A stretch of 64,000 nt of DNA from an uncultured Collinsella sp. Its GTDB lineage: Bacteria > Actinomycetota > Coriobacteriia > Coriobacteriales > Coriobacteriaceae. The stretch spans positions 62,001 through 126,000 of the forward strand of contig UQPF01000006.1 of assembly GCA_900542905.1 (NCBI GenBank), given 5' to 3'. A model generated the notes under the pieces. It did no database searches. It was not told the DNA's origin and worked only from the letters and a program-made list of their open reading frames with translations. Numbering within the stretch: the first letter of the stretch is position 1; each line of letters starts with the position of its first letter. Position numbers and translations under genes: made by a program. This document shows positions 35,332 through 43,879 of this stretch, piece after piece.

Positions 35332-36357
35332 ATGAAAAGCGCGGTCTTCTATGGAAAGCACGACCTCAGAGTCGAGGAATCGGCAAAGCCGGTCGTGGGC
35401 AAGCGCGACGTTCTGATCAACGTCAAAGCTTGCGGCGTCTGCGGTACCGACGTTCATATCTACGAAGGCGACAAGGGTGCAGCCGACGTTACCCCGCCCA
35501 CGATCCTTGGTCATGAGTTTGCGGGCGTTGTCGAGGCCGTGGGCAGCGACGTCGCTGGCTTTAAACCGGGCGATCGCGTGTGCATCGACCCAAACCATCC
35601 CTGCGGCTGCTGCGAACCCTGCCGCGACGGAATCAACCACTACTGCGAGCATATGACCGGTTACGGCACCACCGTTAACGGCGGCTTTGCCGAGTACTGC
35701 TCCGTCGATATGCAGCAAGTCTACAAGTTGGGCGATCGCACCAGCTTTGAGCAGGGTGCTATGACCGAGCCCGTCGCCTGCTGCCTGCACGGCATCGATA
35801 TGTGCAACATCAAGCCCGGCAGCACAGTTGTCGTTATCGGCGGCGGCATGATCGGTCTGCTCATGATGCAGCTTGCTAAAAACGCCGGCGCCACCAAGGT
35901 TGTCTTGCTCGAGCCTGTCGAAGGCAAGCGCGAGGTTGCGCTCAAACTCGGCGCCGACCTGGCAATTGATTCCATCCACGAGGACGTCTCGGCCCGCCTG
36001 AAGCAGGAGGGCGTCGGCAACGTCGATGTCGTTATCGAGTGTGTTGGCAAGCCCGTCACCATCGAGCAGGCCATCCAGATCGCCGGCCACAAGGCTACGG
36101 TCATGATGTTCGGTCTCACCAAGCCCGATGAGACAATCACCGTCAAGCCCTTCGAGGTCTTCCAGAAGGAGCTTGTGCTTACCTCGTCCTACATCAACCC
36201 TTATACGCAGCGTCGCGCGCTCGAGCTCATCGACTCTGGCAGGCTCGACGTATCCTCGATGGTCGCCAAGGTGGCTTCCCTCGACGAACTCGGCGCCATC
36301 CTGTCAGACCCGGCCCTGCGTGCCATGGGTAAATATATAATCGACCCCAGCAAATAA
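35332..36357 (+). CDS. Zinc-dependent medium-chain alcohol/polyol dehydrogenase
   Basis: A 341-residue enzyme. Catalytic zinc ligands are in ACGVCGTDVHIYEG and GHEFAGVV; the structural zinc site is CGCCEPCRDGINHYC. The nucleotide fold has VVIGGGMIGLLMMQLAKNAGA. It is closest in pattern to sorbitol/threonine/(R,R)-butanediol dehydrogenases. Start ATG 35332 follows AAGGAG. It is divergent from the PTS/GH4 operon and upstream of the GntR gene, so probably handles a sugar alcohol or related product; the substrate is not known. Confidence 0.93.
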   Translation: MKSAVFYGKHDLRVEESAKPVVGKRDVLINVKACGVCGTDVHIYEGDKGAADVTPPTILGHEFAGVVEAVGSDVAGFKPGDRVCIDPNHPCGCCEPCRDGINHYCEHMTGYGTTVNGGFAEYCSVDMQQVYKLGDRTSFEQGAMTEPVACCLHGIDMCNIKPGSTVVVIGGGMIGLLMMQLAKNAGATKVVLLEPVEGKREVALKLGADLAIDSIHEDVSARLKQEGVGNVDVVIECVGKPVTIEQAIQIAGHKATVMMFGLTKPDETITVKPFEVFQKELVLTSSYINPYTQRRALELIDSGRLDVSSMVAKVASLDELGAILSDPALRAMGKYIIDPSK

Positions 36358-36422
36358 ATCGATTGACACCTGCGCGGACGGCCCTCATCCACCGCTCGCG
36401 CACCCAGCTCTAGGAGACCGTC

Positions 36423-37178
36423 ATGGCGCGAGCCATCTTCCAAACTATTTATGACAACGTGAAGCAGTCGATTGACGACGGCACATACGCCTATCAGAGT
36501 TATCTGCCTTCGGAGACTGAGCTCACGCAGCTGTTTGGCTGTTCGCGCATGACGGTCCGTCGCGCCATCTCGATGCTTGCGGCAGATGGATACGTGCTCC
36601 CCCAGCAAGGCAAAGGCATGCGCGTCATTCGCAACATCAGTGACGAGACGAATCGTGGTGGCGGCGGACTCGAGACCTTTAAGGAAATCGCAGCCAGCCG
36701 AGGCTTTGAGCTCAAAACGGTTACCACTGTCTTTGAGCTCCTCGTCTGTAACAAGGCGCTCTCCAAGATTACCGGGTTTCCTGAAGGCTGTGAGCTCACG
36801 CGTGCCAAACGCATCCGTTATGCAGACGGACGGGCCGTGTGCTCCGACGACTCCTATTACCTAAGCTCACAGGTACCGGGGCTGACACCCGAGATTGTCA
36901 ACGACTCGATCTATCGTTACCTCGAAGAAGACCTTGGCATTAAGATTGCCACGGGCAAACGCGATGTAACGATTGAGCATCCCACGCCCGAGGATGCACG
37001 CGTACTCGATCTCGACGACTTTAACGCACTCGCCGTTGTACGCGGACAGACCTACAACGCCGACGGCATCCTTATGGAATACACCGAGACAAAGCAGGTT
37101 CCCAGCTTCTTTTTACTCCACGAAACGGTCACCCGCCGCAATAACGGCAGCGAGACCCATCAGAGCAGTATGAGCTAA
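36423..37178 (+). CDS. GntR-family regulator with UTRA domain
   Basis: A 251-residue regulator. The winged helix (FQTIYDNVKQSIDDGTYAYQSYLPSETELTQLFGCSRMTVRRAISMLAADGY) is followed by QGKGMRV and a UTRA ligand domain (about 95-240) that in this subfamily binds sugar phosphates. It is 66 bases downstream of the dehydrogenase. TCTAGA-centred sites before the PTS and dehydrogenase genes are its likely targets, and a phosphorylated disaccharide its likely inducer. Confidence 0.92.
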   Translation: MARAIFQTIYDNVKQSIDDGTYAYQSYLPSETELTQLFGCSRMTVRRAISMLAADGYVLPQQGKGMRVIRNISDETNRGGGGLETFKEIAASRGFELKTVTTVFELLVCNKALSKITGFPEGCELTRAKRIRYADGRAVCSDDSYYLSSQVPGLTPEIVNDSIYRYLEEDLGIKIATGKRDVTIEHPTPEDARVLDLDDFNALAVVRGQTYNADGILMEYTETKQVPSFFLLHETVTRRNNGSETHQSSMS

Positions 37179-37188
37179 CTGTCTATTA

Positions 37189-37259
37189 GTTGCGGTGGGA
37201 TAGTTCCTAGAATGGCCAGCTTAAGGGCAAAACGGGAACTATTCCACCGCAACTTTTTT
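37189..37259 (+). terminator. Long-stem terminator after the GntR gene
   Basis: GTTGCGGTGGGATAGTTCC (37189-37207) pairs with the arm at 37235-37253, 19 bp with a single G-U pair, followed by six T. The stem is unusually long and AT-containing for a terminator. Confidence 0.85.
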
Positions 37260-37290
37260 GGCCGGCGGGGCAGTATCTGTCCCACCGGCC
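37260..37290. repeat. Second hairpin in the convergent intergenic region
   Basis: GGCCGG-GGG-CAG pairs with CTG-CCC-CCGGCC across TAT. It abuts the previous terminator and lies 20 bases past the stop of the minus-strand ferredoxin gene, and probably supports termination of it. Confidence 0.55.
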
Positions 37291-37309
37291 ATCATGTACG
37301 CTCTTTTAG

Positions 37310-38563
37310 CTAGTCCGCGAGCTTTTCCACCTGGTCGAGCATCTTGTCAAGCTTGGCCTTTGCCTCGGCCTTGACCTTCTCAGCTTCTTCGTGAGCCTTC
37401 GCCTTCTGGGCAGCCTTTTCCTCGGCTTCGGGATCGACAACGACCAAGTTGGACGCATCGTGCTCAACAAGTTTGAGCGCATGTTCGGGACACACCTTGG
37501 CACAGGCACCGCAGCCCAAACAATACGTGGACTCCAACGCAAAGCGACCGCTTCCCACCAAATCGCAGGCAAACGTGGGGCACACGTTGACGCACTCGCC
37601 GCACGACGTGCACTTGTCAAAATCGCATTCCGGCGTGCTCACCTGCATGTTCTGGGCAAGCTCGGGGTGGTTTTGCAACGTCGAGAGCACCAGTTGGCGC
37701 CCATGCGTAAGCGAACGACGACGCTTGGTAGTCGTGGTGCCGCACATGGTGTTGAGCGTGCGCTCCAGCTGGGTAATCTGATGGCGATGGGCTTTGAGCT
37801 TTTGCGTCACCGAGGCCAGTGCCGCCGTCGCCGGATTGAGCTTGGTCACCGTCAGGCCCGTGGTACGGGCAATCTTTTCCATGTACTCCTTGCGCTCGTA
37901 CTCGCGAAGCTTATGGCACTTGAGGCTCTTGGGGTCGACCTCCAAGCCCATGCCCGTGCCGGACCACTCCTCGGCCTTCGCAATCGCCTCGCCCAGAATG
38001 TCCTCACCGCCGGTGTTGCGGCATTTATCGCACACGCCCAGCGGCAGGTACACACTCACGTTGGGATAGTCCGCCAGTACCGAGAACCAAGTCTCGGCCG
38101 TAATATCGCCCACGCAGGCAACGACGACCTCGTTCTCGCGCGGCATGCGCTTGAGGGCGCGCGTGCAGGTGACGTAGGCGGTCTCGTGGCTCGTAGCGGC
38201 AGAGACGATATCGTCATACAGGTTTTTAGGCGCCAGGCGCGGCGAGATGATCGCCTCGGTCGGGCAGGCAGCGGCGCACAGACCGCACTTGCGGCAGGAG
38301 TCGAGGATCTCAATGGCGTCTTCCTCGACCTCGATAGCGTTGACCGGGCACACGTCCATGCACGCGGTGCAGCCGCTCTTTTCGTTTTTGCAGGTCAGGC
38401 ACGGAATGGTATTGCCGCGCGGGCGCTCCTTGTAGTCGGCAGGATTCCACTGCGGCGCCGACGGATCGAGTGCATCGGTCACGCCGCCAAGCGGGTTTTT
38501 AAGAAAGTCGAAACCCTTGCTGATCTCGATAATGTCATCAAACAGATCGTGTTCCTGCGCCAT
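37310..38563 (-). CDS. Polyferredoxin with four 4Fe-4S motifs and coiled-coil tail
   Basis: A 417-residue protein; ATG 38563 follows GGGAGGGG. Four clusters are visible: CLTCKNEKSGCTACMDVCP (with CRKCGLCAAACP just after) in the N-terminal third, CTSCGECVNVCP and CLGCGACAKVCP in the C-terminal third. Between them is a domain with CVGDITAETWFSVLADYPNVSVYLPLGVCDKC. The last 50 residues are an Ala/Glu/Lys coiled coil. No membrane helices. It is monocistronic; partners are unknown. It resembles electron-carrier subunits of hydrogenase or heterodisulfide-reductase complexes, but no catalytic subunit is nearby. Confidence 0.85.
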   Translation of the reverse strand: MAQEHDLFDDIIEISKGFDFLKNPLGGVTDALDPSAPQWNPADYKERPRGNTIPCLTCKNEKSGCTACMDVCPVNAIEVEEDAIEILDSCRKCGLCAAACPTEAIISPRLAPKNLYDDIVSAATSHETAYVTCTRALKRMPRENEVVVACVGDITAETWFSVLADYPNVSVYLPLGVCDKCRNTGGEDILGEAIAKAEEWSGTGMGLEVDPKSLKCHKLREYERKEYMEKIARTTGLTVTKLNPATAALASVTQKLKAHRHQITQLERTLNTMCGTTTTKRRRSLTHGRQLVLSTLQNHPELAQNMQVSTPECDFDKCTSCGECVNVCPTFACDLVGSGRFALESTYCLGCGACAKVCPEHALKLVEHDASNLVVVDPEAEEKAAQKAKAHEEAEKVKAEAKAKLDKMLDQVEKLAD

Positions 38564-38714
38564 GCGCGGCCCCTCCCTGAGCAGTGCAAACAAGCAAGAG
38601 ATAATGATACGCTATCGGCCCGTGCCTCGGGCAAATTACACGCTGAGCACCTTTGCGGCAAATAGTCTATGGCCTATCGCCGCCTCGATTGCACAAGGTC
38701 GATCAAGCGCCTAG

Positions 38715-39782
38715 CTATGCCTCGCGCATGAGCTGCACGAGCTTTTGTCTGGTCACCTTGGCCTGTTCGTTAGCCATATTGCGTTCGTTTCTAAAGGCCG
38801 CATCTGCAACGCTCATCAGGTCGGCATCGGAAATCTCGCCAAGTCCCAGCTCCGCGAGCGTCGTCGGTAGGCCGACGCGCTGGCAAAACTCGAGCACCTG
38901 ATCAAGCTCGGGCGCACGCTCCAGGCGCAGCTGCACCACCAAGCCAAATGCCACGGCCTCACCATGCATGGCCTTGCACTCGGGCAGAATTGTCAGGCCG
39001 TTGGCGATGGCATGGGCAAGTGCTAGGCCACCGCTCTCAAAGCCAACACCCGAGAGCAGAATATTGCACTCGATCAGGCGCTCAACCGCCGGCGATATAC
39101 GGCCCTTTTTGAGATCGCGCTTGGCAGCGACGCCGCACTCCATGAGTGTGTCATAGCAGGCACGAGCCGCAACCAAGGCCAAGTGTCCCGGCGCGCCACC
39201 GTGCTCGTTGGCGCCATGCGCCGCGGCGCACGAACGTGCCTCGAAGTACGTTGCCAGCGCGTCGCCCATGCCAGCGACCGTCATACGCAGCGGGGCTGAC
39301 GCGACCACGTTGGTATCGACCACAACTAGGTCTGGATTCTTCTCGAGCATCAGGTAGCGGTCGAACGACCCATCCTCGTGATACAGCACCGAAATCGCGC
39401 TGCACGGACCGTCCATCGAAGCCGCCGTGGGGCATACGCACAACGGCAACTCGGCATAAAACGCAACGGCCTTGGCGATATCGAGCATCTTGCCGCCGCC
39501 AATACCCACCACCATGTCGCAATACTCAGCCCGGGCTTCCTTAGCCATTTTTACAACGGCCTCTTCCGTACACGGACCGTTATAGATCTTAAAGAAGGGC
39601 TCGCTTAGATCTTCGTCCAGAAATCCATCGACGATCTGCCTGCACAGCCGATCCTCGGTGCCCTGGTCAAACAGGACATAGGCAGCGCAGCCCAACCATG
39701 ACAAATACCTGCCCTGACGCGAAAGCTCACCCGGCCCCTGAACATACCGACCGGGACCGCCATAAACCATGGGAAGCGCCAT
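38715..39782 (-). CDS. Iron-containing alcohol dehydrogenase, glycerol dehydrogenase-like (copy 1)
   Basis: A 355-residue enzyme of the GldA type: nucleotide motif VVGIGGGKMLDIAKAVAFY, PTAASMDGPCSAISVLY, and the metal-binding region MGDALATYFEARSCAAAHGANEHGG...LAHAIANGLTILPECKAMHGEAVAFG. It oxidises glycerol or reduces related ketones with NAD. It is a paralogue of the gene at 39896 (same strand, terminator between). The N-terminus MALPMVYGGPGRYVQGPGEL is normal for the family. Confidence 0.9.
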   Translation of the reverse strand: MALPMVYGGPGRYVQGPGELSRQGRYLSWLGCAAYVLFDQGTEDRLCRQIVDGFLDEDLSEPFFKIYNGPCTEEAVVKMAKEARAEYCDMVVGIGGGKMLDIAKAVAFYAELPLCVCPTAASMDGPCSAISVLYHEDGSFDRYLMLEKNPDLVVVDTNVVASAPLRMTVAGMGDALATYFEARSCAAAHGANEHGGAPGHLALVAARACYDTLMECGVAAKRDLKKGRISPAVERLIECNILLSGVGFESGGLALAHAIANGLTILPECKAMHGEAVAFGLVVQLRLERAPELDQVLEFCQRVGLPTTLAELGLGEISDADLMSVADAAFRNERNMANEQAKVTRQKLVQLMREA

Positions 39783-39844
39783 ACGAGAATCCGCCCTTTC
39801 ATCAACAACAATTGGTGCAAAGCAACCTGACCCCTTTGCACCAT

Positions 39845-39883
39845 AGCAAAAAGGGGCAAAGCCATCTGCTGGCTTTGCCCCTT
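39845..39883 (-). terminator. Terminator of glycerol-dehydrogenase-like copy 2
   Basis: Minus strand: 14-bp stem AAGGGGCAAAGCCA/TGGCTTTGCCCCTT over a five-base loop, followed by TTTTTT, 13 bases past the stop at 39896. Confidence 0.9.
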
Positions 39884-39895
39884 CCTTAGCTTGAT

Positions 39896-40996
39896 TTACT
39901 CATCCATGAGATAGTAGTGGCCCAGCGCGTCGGCACCCAAGATGGCGTTTGCGACCGTCTCGGGCGTCACCTCAAACGGCATGTTGCACATGGTGTCCTC
40001 GGGCGCGCACGCGGCCTCGGCAACAATCATGGCCTTCTCGCGCGTAACCTCGGCAACGCCCAGCTCCTTCATCGTGACCGGCAGGCCCAGCTCAATGCAG
40101 AAGCCCAAGACTTCCTCAAGCTTCTCAGTCGGAGCATCCTCGAGTATCAGCTGGACGATAGTGCCAAAGGCGACCTTCTCGCCGTGATACATGCTGTGGC
40201 ACTCGGGCAGCATCGTCAGGCCATTGTGGATGGCATGAGCAGCAGCGAGGCCCGAGCTCTCAAAGCCAATGCCCGAAAGCAGCGTGTTGGCCTCAATGAT
40301 GTGCTCAACGGCAGGCGTGAGCGCACCCTTCTCCAGCGCAACCTTGGCCTTCACACCATCGGCCATAAGCGTCTCGTAGCAGAGCTTGGCGAGCGCCAGG
40401 CCGGCCATTCCGCCCTTGCCGCCGGCACAAGTGCCACCGTCGGCATCGTGCGTCGCCTGAGCCTCGAAATAGGTTGCGAGCGCATCGCCCATGCCGGAAA
40501 CCGTCAGGCGCACCGGGCTCGCCGCGATAACCGTCGTATCCATAAGGACGATATTGGGGTTTGCCTTAAGGAAGAGGTACTTGTCGAACTGGCCGTCATC
40601 GGTATAGAGCACCGAAAGCGCCGAGCACGGGGCATCGGTCGAAGCGATGGTGGGGCAAATGATAACCGGGGATTCCAGGTAATAGGCGACGGCCTTCGCG
40701 GTGTCGAGGATCTTACCGCCACCGACACCGACGATGATGTCGCAACCGTTGTCGCGAGCGAGCGCAACCAGGCGATCGACCTCGCCCTTGGAGCACTCGC
40801 CGTTAAAGTCCTCAAACAGCAGCTCGGCCTTGGCCTCGGCAAAGCCGCCCTCGATCTTGGCACCGACGCGTTTCTTGCCCGAAGGCGTCACGATGACGAG
40901 GGCCTTAGCGCCGAGCGGCTCAACGTAAGAGCCGAGCTTGGCGAGCTCGTCCGGACCCTGGATGTACTTGCTGGGGCTATTGAAAATTGCAGCCAT
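39896..40996 (-). CDS. gldA: Glycerol dehydrogenase (iron-type, copy 2)
   Basis: A 366-residue enzyme: PSKYIQGPDELAKLGSYV, IIVGVGGGKILDTAKAVAYYL, PTIASTDAPCSALSVLY, GMGDALATYFEAQATHDADGGTC, and AHAIHNGLTMLPECHSMYHGEKVAFG. All metal ligands of GldA (Asp, two His) are in place. It fits E. coli GldA in length and pattern more closely than copy 1. It has its own terminator, and a terminator separates it from the upstream iron alcohol dehydrogenase. Confidence 0.93.
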   Translation of the reverse strand: MAAIFNSPSKYIQGPDELAKLGSYVEPLGAKALVIVTPSGKKRVGAKIEGGFAEAKAELLFEDFNGECSKGEVDRLVALARDNGCDIIVGVGGGKILDTAKAVAYYLESPVIICPTIASTDAPCSALSVLYTDDGQFDKYLFLKANPNIVLMDTTVIAASPVRLTVSGMGDALATYFEAQATHDADGGTCAGGKGGMAGLALAKLCYETLMADGVKAKVALEKGALTPAVEHIIEANTLLSGIGFESSGLAAAHAIHNGLTMLPECHSMYHGEKVAFGTIVQLILEDAPTEKLEEVLGFCIELGLPVTMKELGVAEVTREKAMIVAEAACAPEDTMCNMPFEVTPETVANAILGADALGHYYLMDE

Positions 40997-41015
40997 AACT
41001 ATCCCATTCTCTAAA

Positions 41016-41057
41016 AGAAAAAAGAAAGGGGCTCCGTACAGATACGTGCGGAGCCCC
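41016..41057 (-). terminator. Terminator of the iron alcohol dehydrogenase gene
   Basis: Minus strand: GGGGCTCCG/CGGAGCCCC with a 12-base loop followed by TTTCTTTTTTCTTTT. Confidence 0.88.
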
Positions 41058-41079
41058 TTGTTACGATAACAAGAGTCGA

Positions 41080-42303
41080 TTAGAAATCGATGTCGGTGTC
41101 GTAGTAGCAGGCCTTGAGGATCTTCTCGAAGTCGGCAGCCTTGGTCTCACGCGGGTTCTCGGGCGTGCAGGCGTCCTGCTCGGCGTTCGCGGCGATCTCG
41201 GGCAGCTTGGCGAGGAACTCCTCCTCGGAAACCATCTGCGGGTTCTCGGCGTCGACCTTCACGCCACCATTCGCGTAATCCTTGATGGACTGCGGAATGT
41301 TGAGCTGGTCGTTGAGGTCGCGAATCTTCTGGACGAGTGCAGCGATGAGCTCCTCGTTGGTCTCGCCGGGAAGGTGCAGGATCTCCTTGGCCACGTAAGC
41401 GTAACGCTCGGCAGCACGGTGATCCTTGGAGTTCCACTGGATGACCTTGCCCAGGTACATGGCGTTAGCAGCACCGTGGATGATGTGGCCGTTCTCGAAG
41501 GCAGCACCGGTCTTGTGAGCCATGGAGTGAACGATGCCGAGCAGACCCGAGGAGAAGGCGATACCGGCGATGCACTGAGCCTCGTGCATGTGCTGACGGG
41601 CCTCATGGTCGCCAGCATAGGACTTGGGCAGCCACTCGACGATCTCGCGGATGCCGTGCAGAGCGTTGGCGTCGGTGAACATAGAGGCGCAGGTGGAAAC
41701 GTAGGCCTCCATGCAGTGGGTCAGAGCGTCCATGCCGGTATGAGCGCACAGCTTGGCGGGCATGGTGTAGGTGAGCTCGGGGTCGACGATGGCAACATCA
41801 GGGGTGATGTTGAAGTCGGCCAGCGGGTACTTGATGCCCTTGGCGTAGTCGGTGATGACGGAGAAGGCAGTGACCTCGGTAGCGGTGCCGGAGGTAGAGG
41901 AGATGGCGCAGAAGTGAGCCTTCTGACGCAGCTCGGGGAAGCTGAACGGCTGGATGATGTTATCGAAGGACTCCTCGGGATACTCGTAGAAGACCCACAT
42001 GGCCTTAGCGGCATCGATGGGCGAGCCGCCGCCGATGGCGATAATCCAGTCGGGCTCGAACTCGCGCATGGCCTCGGCGCCCTTCATGACCGTCTCGATG
42101 GACGGGTCGGACTCGACGCCCTCGAACAGCTTGACCTCGAAACCGCCTTCCTTAAGGTCGGCCTCAACGTCCTGCAGGAACCCGCCGCGGCGCATAGAGC
42201 TGCCGCCAGAAACGATGATGGCCTTCTTGCCCTTGAGGTTCTTCACCTCGTGGCGAGCGCCCTCACCAAAGTACAGATCGCGAGGATTGGTAAAACGTCC
42301 CAT
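41080..42303 (-). CDS. Iron-containing alcohol dehydrogenase (butanol/1,3-propanediol-type)
   Basis: A 407-residue enzyme; ATG 42303 follows AGGAGG. It starts MGRFTNPRDLYFGEGARHEVKNLKGKKAIIVSGGSSMRR, with the nucleotide site AIGGGSPIDAAKAMW, SSTSGTATEVTAFSVI and metal ligands in HTGMDALTHCMEAYVS and GIVHSMAHKTGAAFENGHIIHGAANAMYLG. The pattern is of Fe-dependent, NADH-linked dehydrogenases used to dispose of reducing power during fermentation. A 9-bp inverted repeat lies in the leader. Confidence 0.93.
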   Translation of the reverse strand: MGRFTNPRDLYFGEGARHEVKNLKGKKAIIVSGGSSMRRGGFLQDVEADLKEGGFEVKLFEGVESDPSIETVMKGAEAMREFEPDWIIAIGGGSPIDAAKAMWVFYEYPEESFDNIIQPFSFPELRQKAHFCAISSTSGTATEVTAFSVITDYAKGIKYPLADFNITPDVAIVDPELTYTMPAKLCAHTGMDALTHCMEAYVSTCASMFTDANALHGIREIVEWLPKSYAGDHEARQHMHEAQCIAGIAFSSGLLGIVHSMAHKTGAAFENGHIIHGAANAMYLGKVIQWNSKDHRAAERYAYVAKEILHLPGETNEELIAALVQKIRDLNDQLNIPQSIKDYANGGVKVDAENPQMVSEEEFLAKLPEIAANAEQDACTPENPRETKAADFEKILKACYYDTDIDF

Positions 42304-42343
42304 ACTGTGCCTCCTAAACAAGCCCCTCTTAGACTTGCGTATA

Positions 42344-42370
42344 TAACGGAGCACCCAATTGGCTCCGTTA
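42344..42370. promoter_or_regulatory. Inverted repeat in the leader of the iron alcohol dehydrogenase gene
   Basis: TAACGGAGC and GCTCCGTTA, perfect 9-bp arms with a nine-base spacer, 40 bases upstream of the start. It may be an operator or leader stem; it is not a Rex-type site. Confidence 0.5.
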
Positions 42371-42802
42371 GGACCGGTTTGCGCGTTGCCGGCGATGGCA
42401 ATGCACGATGTCCAAACGTCTCAACGCTCAGACAAACATTATTTTACCGTTCTGGTTGGTCAGTTATTCACCTAAAGCCGACAATGATGAAACGTTTTTT
42501 CTATCCCTGAAGACTCTTGTGGGGCATTCGTACCCCAAGCTGGGCAAACGTTTTATCAAGGTTGACTACATATCCCGGGCAGGGCTGTGCCCCTCAAAAA
42601 TGTGCCCCGTTCGCCGCCAAAAATCGACCGTTTACGGCACTGTGATACCACCCGCGCACCCGAGGTGCCGACATTTGTGCGACATCCGTCTTCGTGGTGC
42701 AAAGGTGCAAGTCCAAGTGCGGCACCCCCGGTGTGCCACATGCGGGTAAACTAGAACTTTATATAGAGACATTTGAACCCTAACCGCAGCAAAGGAGGCC
42801 CC
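42371..42802. other. Intergenic region between divergent units
   Basis: No coding frame or known RNA is recognised. It holds short GC-rich stems (for example GGGG...CCCC at about 42520-42540) and repeated GTGC-containing words between 42660 and 42740. The gene to its right starts after AAAGGAGG; I cannot assign a convincing promoter. Confidence 0.4.
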
Positions 42803-43879
42803 ATGGCATTCGATCCCATTCAAGAGGATTGCCATCGCCTCGTTCTTGAGGCCTTGCGCCGCAACAATATTCCACTCACCGACGGCCCCGCCGTAGAGCG
42901 TCTGATGGAGCAATTCACCCGCAACCCCGCACCGCTCATCGTGCACGATCGCGACCGCGCCGGGCACCTCATCGCCAAGGTCGTCGAAGCTGTCGACTAC
43001 CGCATCCCCTTTATCCCCGACGACGCCCAGGCAGAGCAAGAAGAAGCCGCAGCCGAGAACATGCTCCGCGAGGCAGCCGCGCTCGATCCGGCCAACTGGG
43101 ATGCCCAGCGCATGCTGACGGCGCTCACAGCCGAATCCAACGAGGAATACGTGCAGTATCTGGTGTCCAAGTGCGACGAGGTGGAGCACGACCTGGCGCT
43201 CAAGATTGCCTCGGCGCAGGACCCCTACGAGCGTGAGGCCGCAGGCGACCTGACCCGCCGTCCCTACCTGCGCTGGCTTGCTGCCTTGGCATCGCGCGCG
43301 CTCATTAGCGGCCGCTACCGCATGTCGCTGGATGCCGCGAATCGCAGCCTGGACTTTGCACCCAACGACCCCGCTGGCGTCCGTCATACCGCGATGCTTG
43401 CCATGGCAAAGCTCGAATACCCCGCCGAGGAGCTCAAGCGCTTTCGCTCTGCCCACTCCGTACCGTACCTCGCGAATACCCCGCTGCGCCGCCGTCCCAA
43501 GGATGCAGAGCGCGACTTGGACCCGTGGACGCTCATCGCGCTGATGAGCGCAGCCTGGCGCGAGCTGGATTACGAGGGCGCCGAGCACTACCTGCGCATC
43601 CTGGTGCGCTCATGCCCGCACGCAGCCGAGGCGCTCTACTTCCAAACCGAGTTTCCCGATGGCGTCTATGCCCGCGTCAACGTAGGTCCGGGCTCCACCG
43701 ATGAGCTTGTCCTTGCCCTGTCCGAGGCGACGCCGGTGCTGCAGGAGGGCCTAGGCGCGCCCGACAACGCCAGCTTTGCCGCCTGGGTCGCCACCAACGA
43801 CATCGTGCGCTCCCAGATCGACGAGCGCATCCTACGCGCGGCCGAGCAGGGATTGCCGTTTAAGGGAGGAGACCTCTAA
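42803..43879 (+). CDS. Helical-repeat hypothetical protein (358 aa), operon gene 1
   Basis: ATG 42803 follows AAAGGAGG. The protein is soluble, acidic and almost wholly helical, with TPR-like spacing (for example ENMLREAAALDPANWDAQRMLTALTAE, RYRMSLDAANRSLDFAPNDPAGVRHTAMLAMAKLEYPAEELKRF, SAAWRELDYEGAEHYLRILVRSCPHAAEALY). No signal peptide or catalytic motif. It overlaps the next gene by one base, which is of similar length and character, and precedes the MurT-GatD gene. It may be a scaffold; function unknown. Confidence 0.75.
   Translation: MAFDPIQEDCHRLVLEALRRNNIPLTDGPAVERLMEQFTRNPAPLIVHDRDRAGHLIAKVVEAVDYRIPFIPDDAQAEQEEAAAENMLREAAALDPANWDAQRMLTALTAESNEEYVQYLVSKCDEVEHDLALKIASAQDPYEREAAGDLTRRPYLRWLAALASRALISGRYRMSLDAANRSLDFAPNDPAGVRHTAMLAMAKLEYPAEELKRFRSAHSVPYLANTPLRRRPKDAERDLDPWTLIALMSAAWRELDYEGAEHYLRILVRSCPHAAEALYFQTEFPDGVYARVNVGPGSTDELVLALSEATPVLQEGLGAPDNASFAAWVATNDIVRSQIDERILRAAEQGLPFKGGDL

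Noticed and set aside
42344..42370. Rex or CRP site before the iron alcohol dehydrogenase gene
   Set aside because: The dyad does not match TTGTGA-type Rex or TGTGA-type CRP half-sites.
41374..42510. 378-codon open frame antisense to the iron alcohol dehydrogenase
   Set aside because: Shadow frame; extends into the intergenic region without a start signal.
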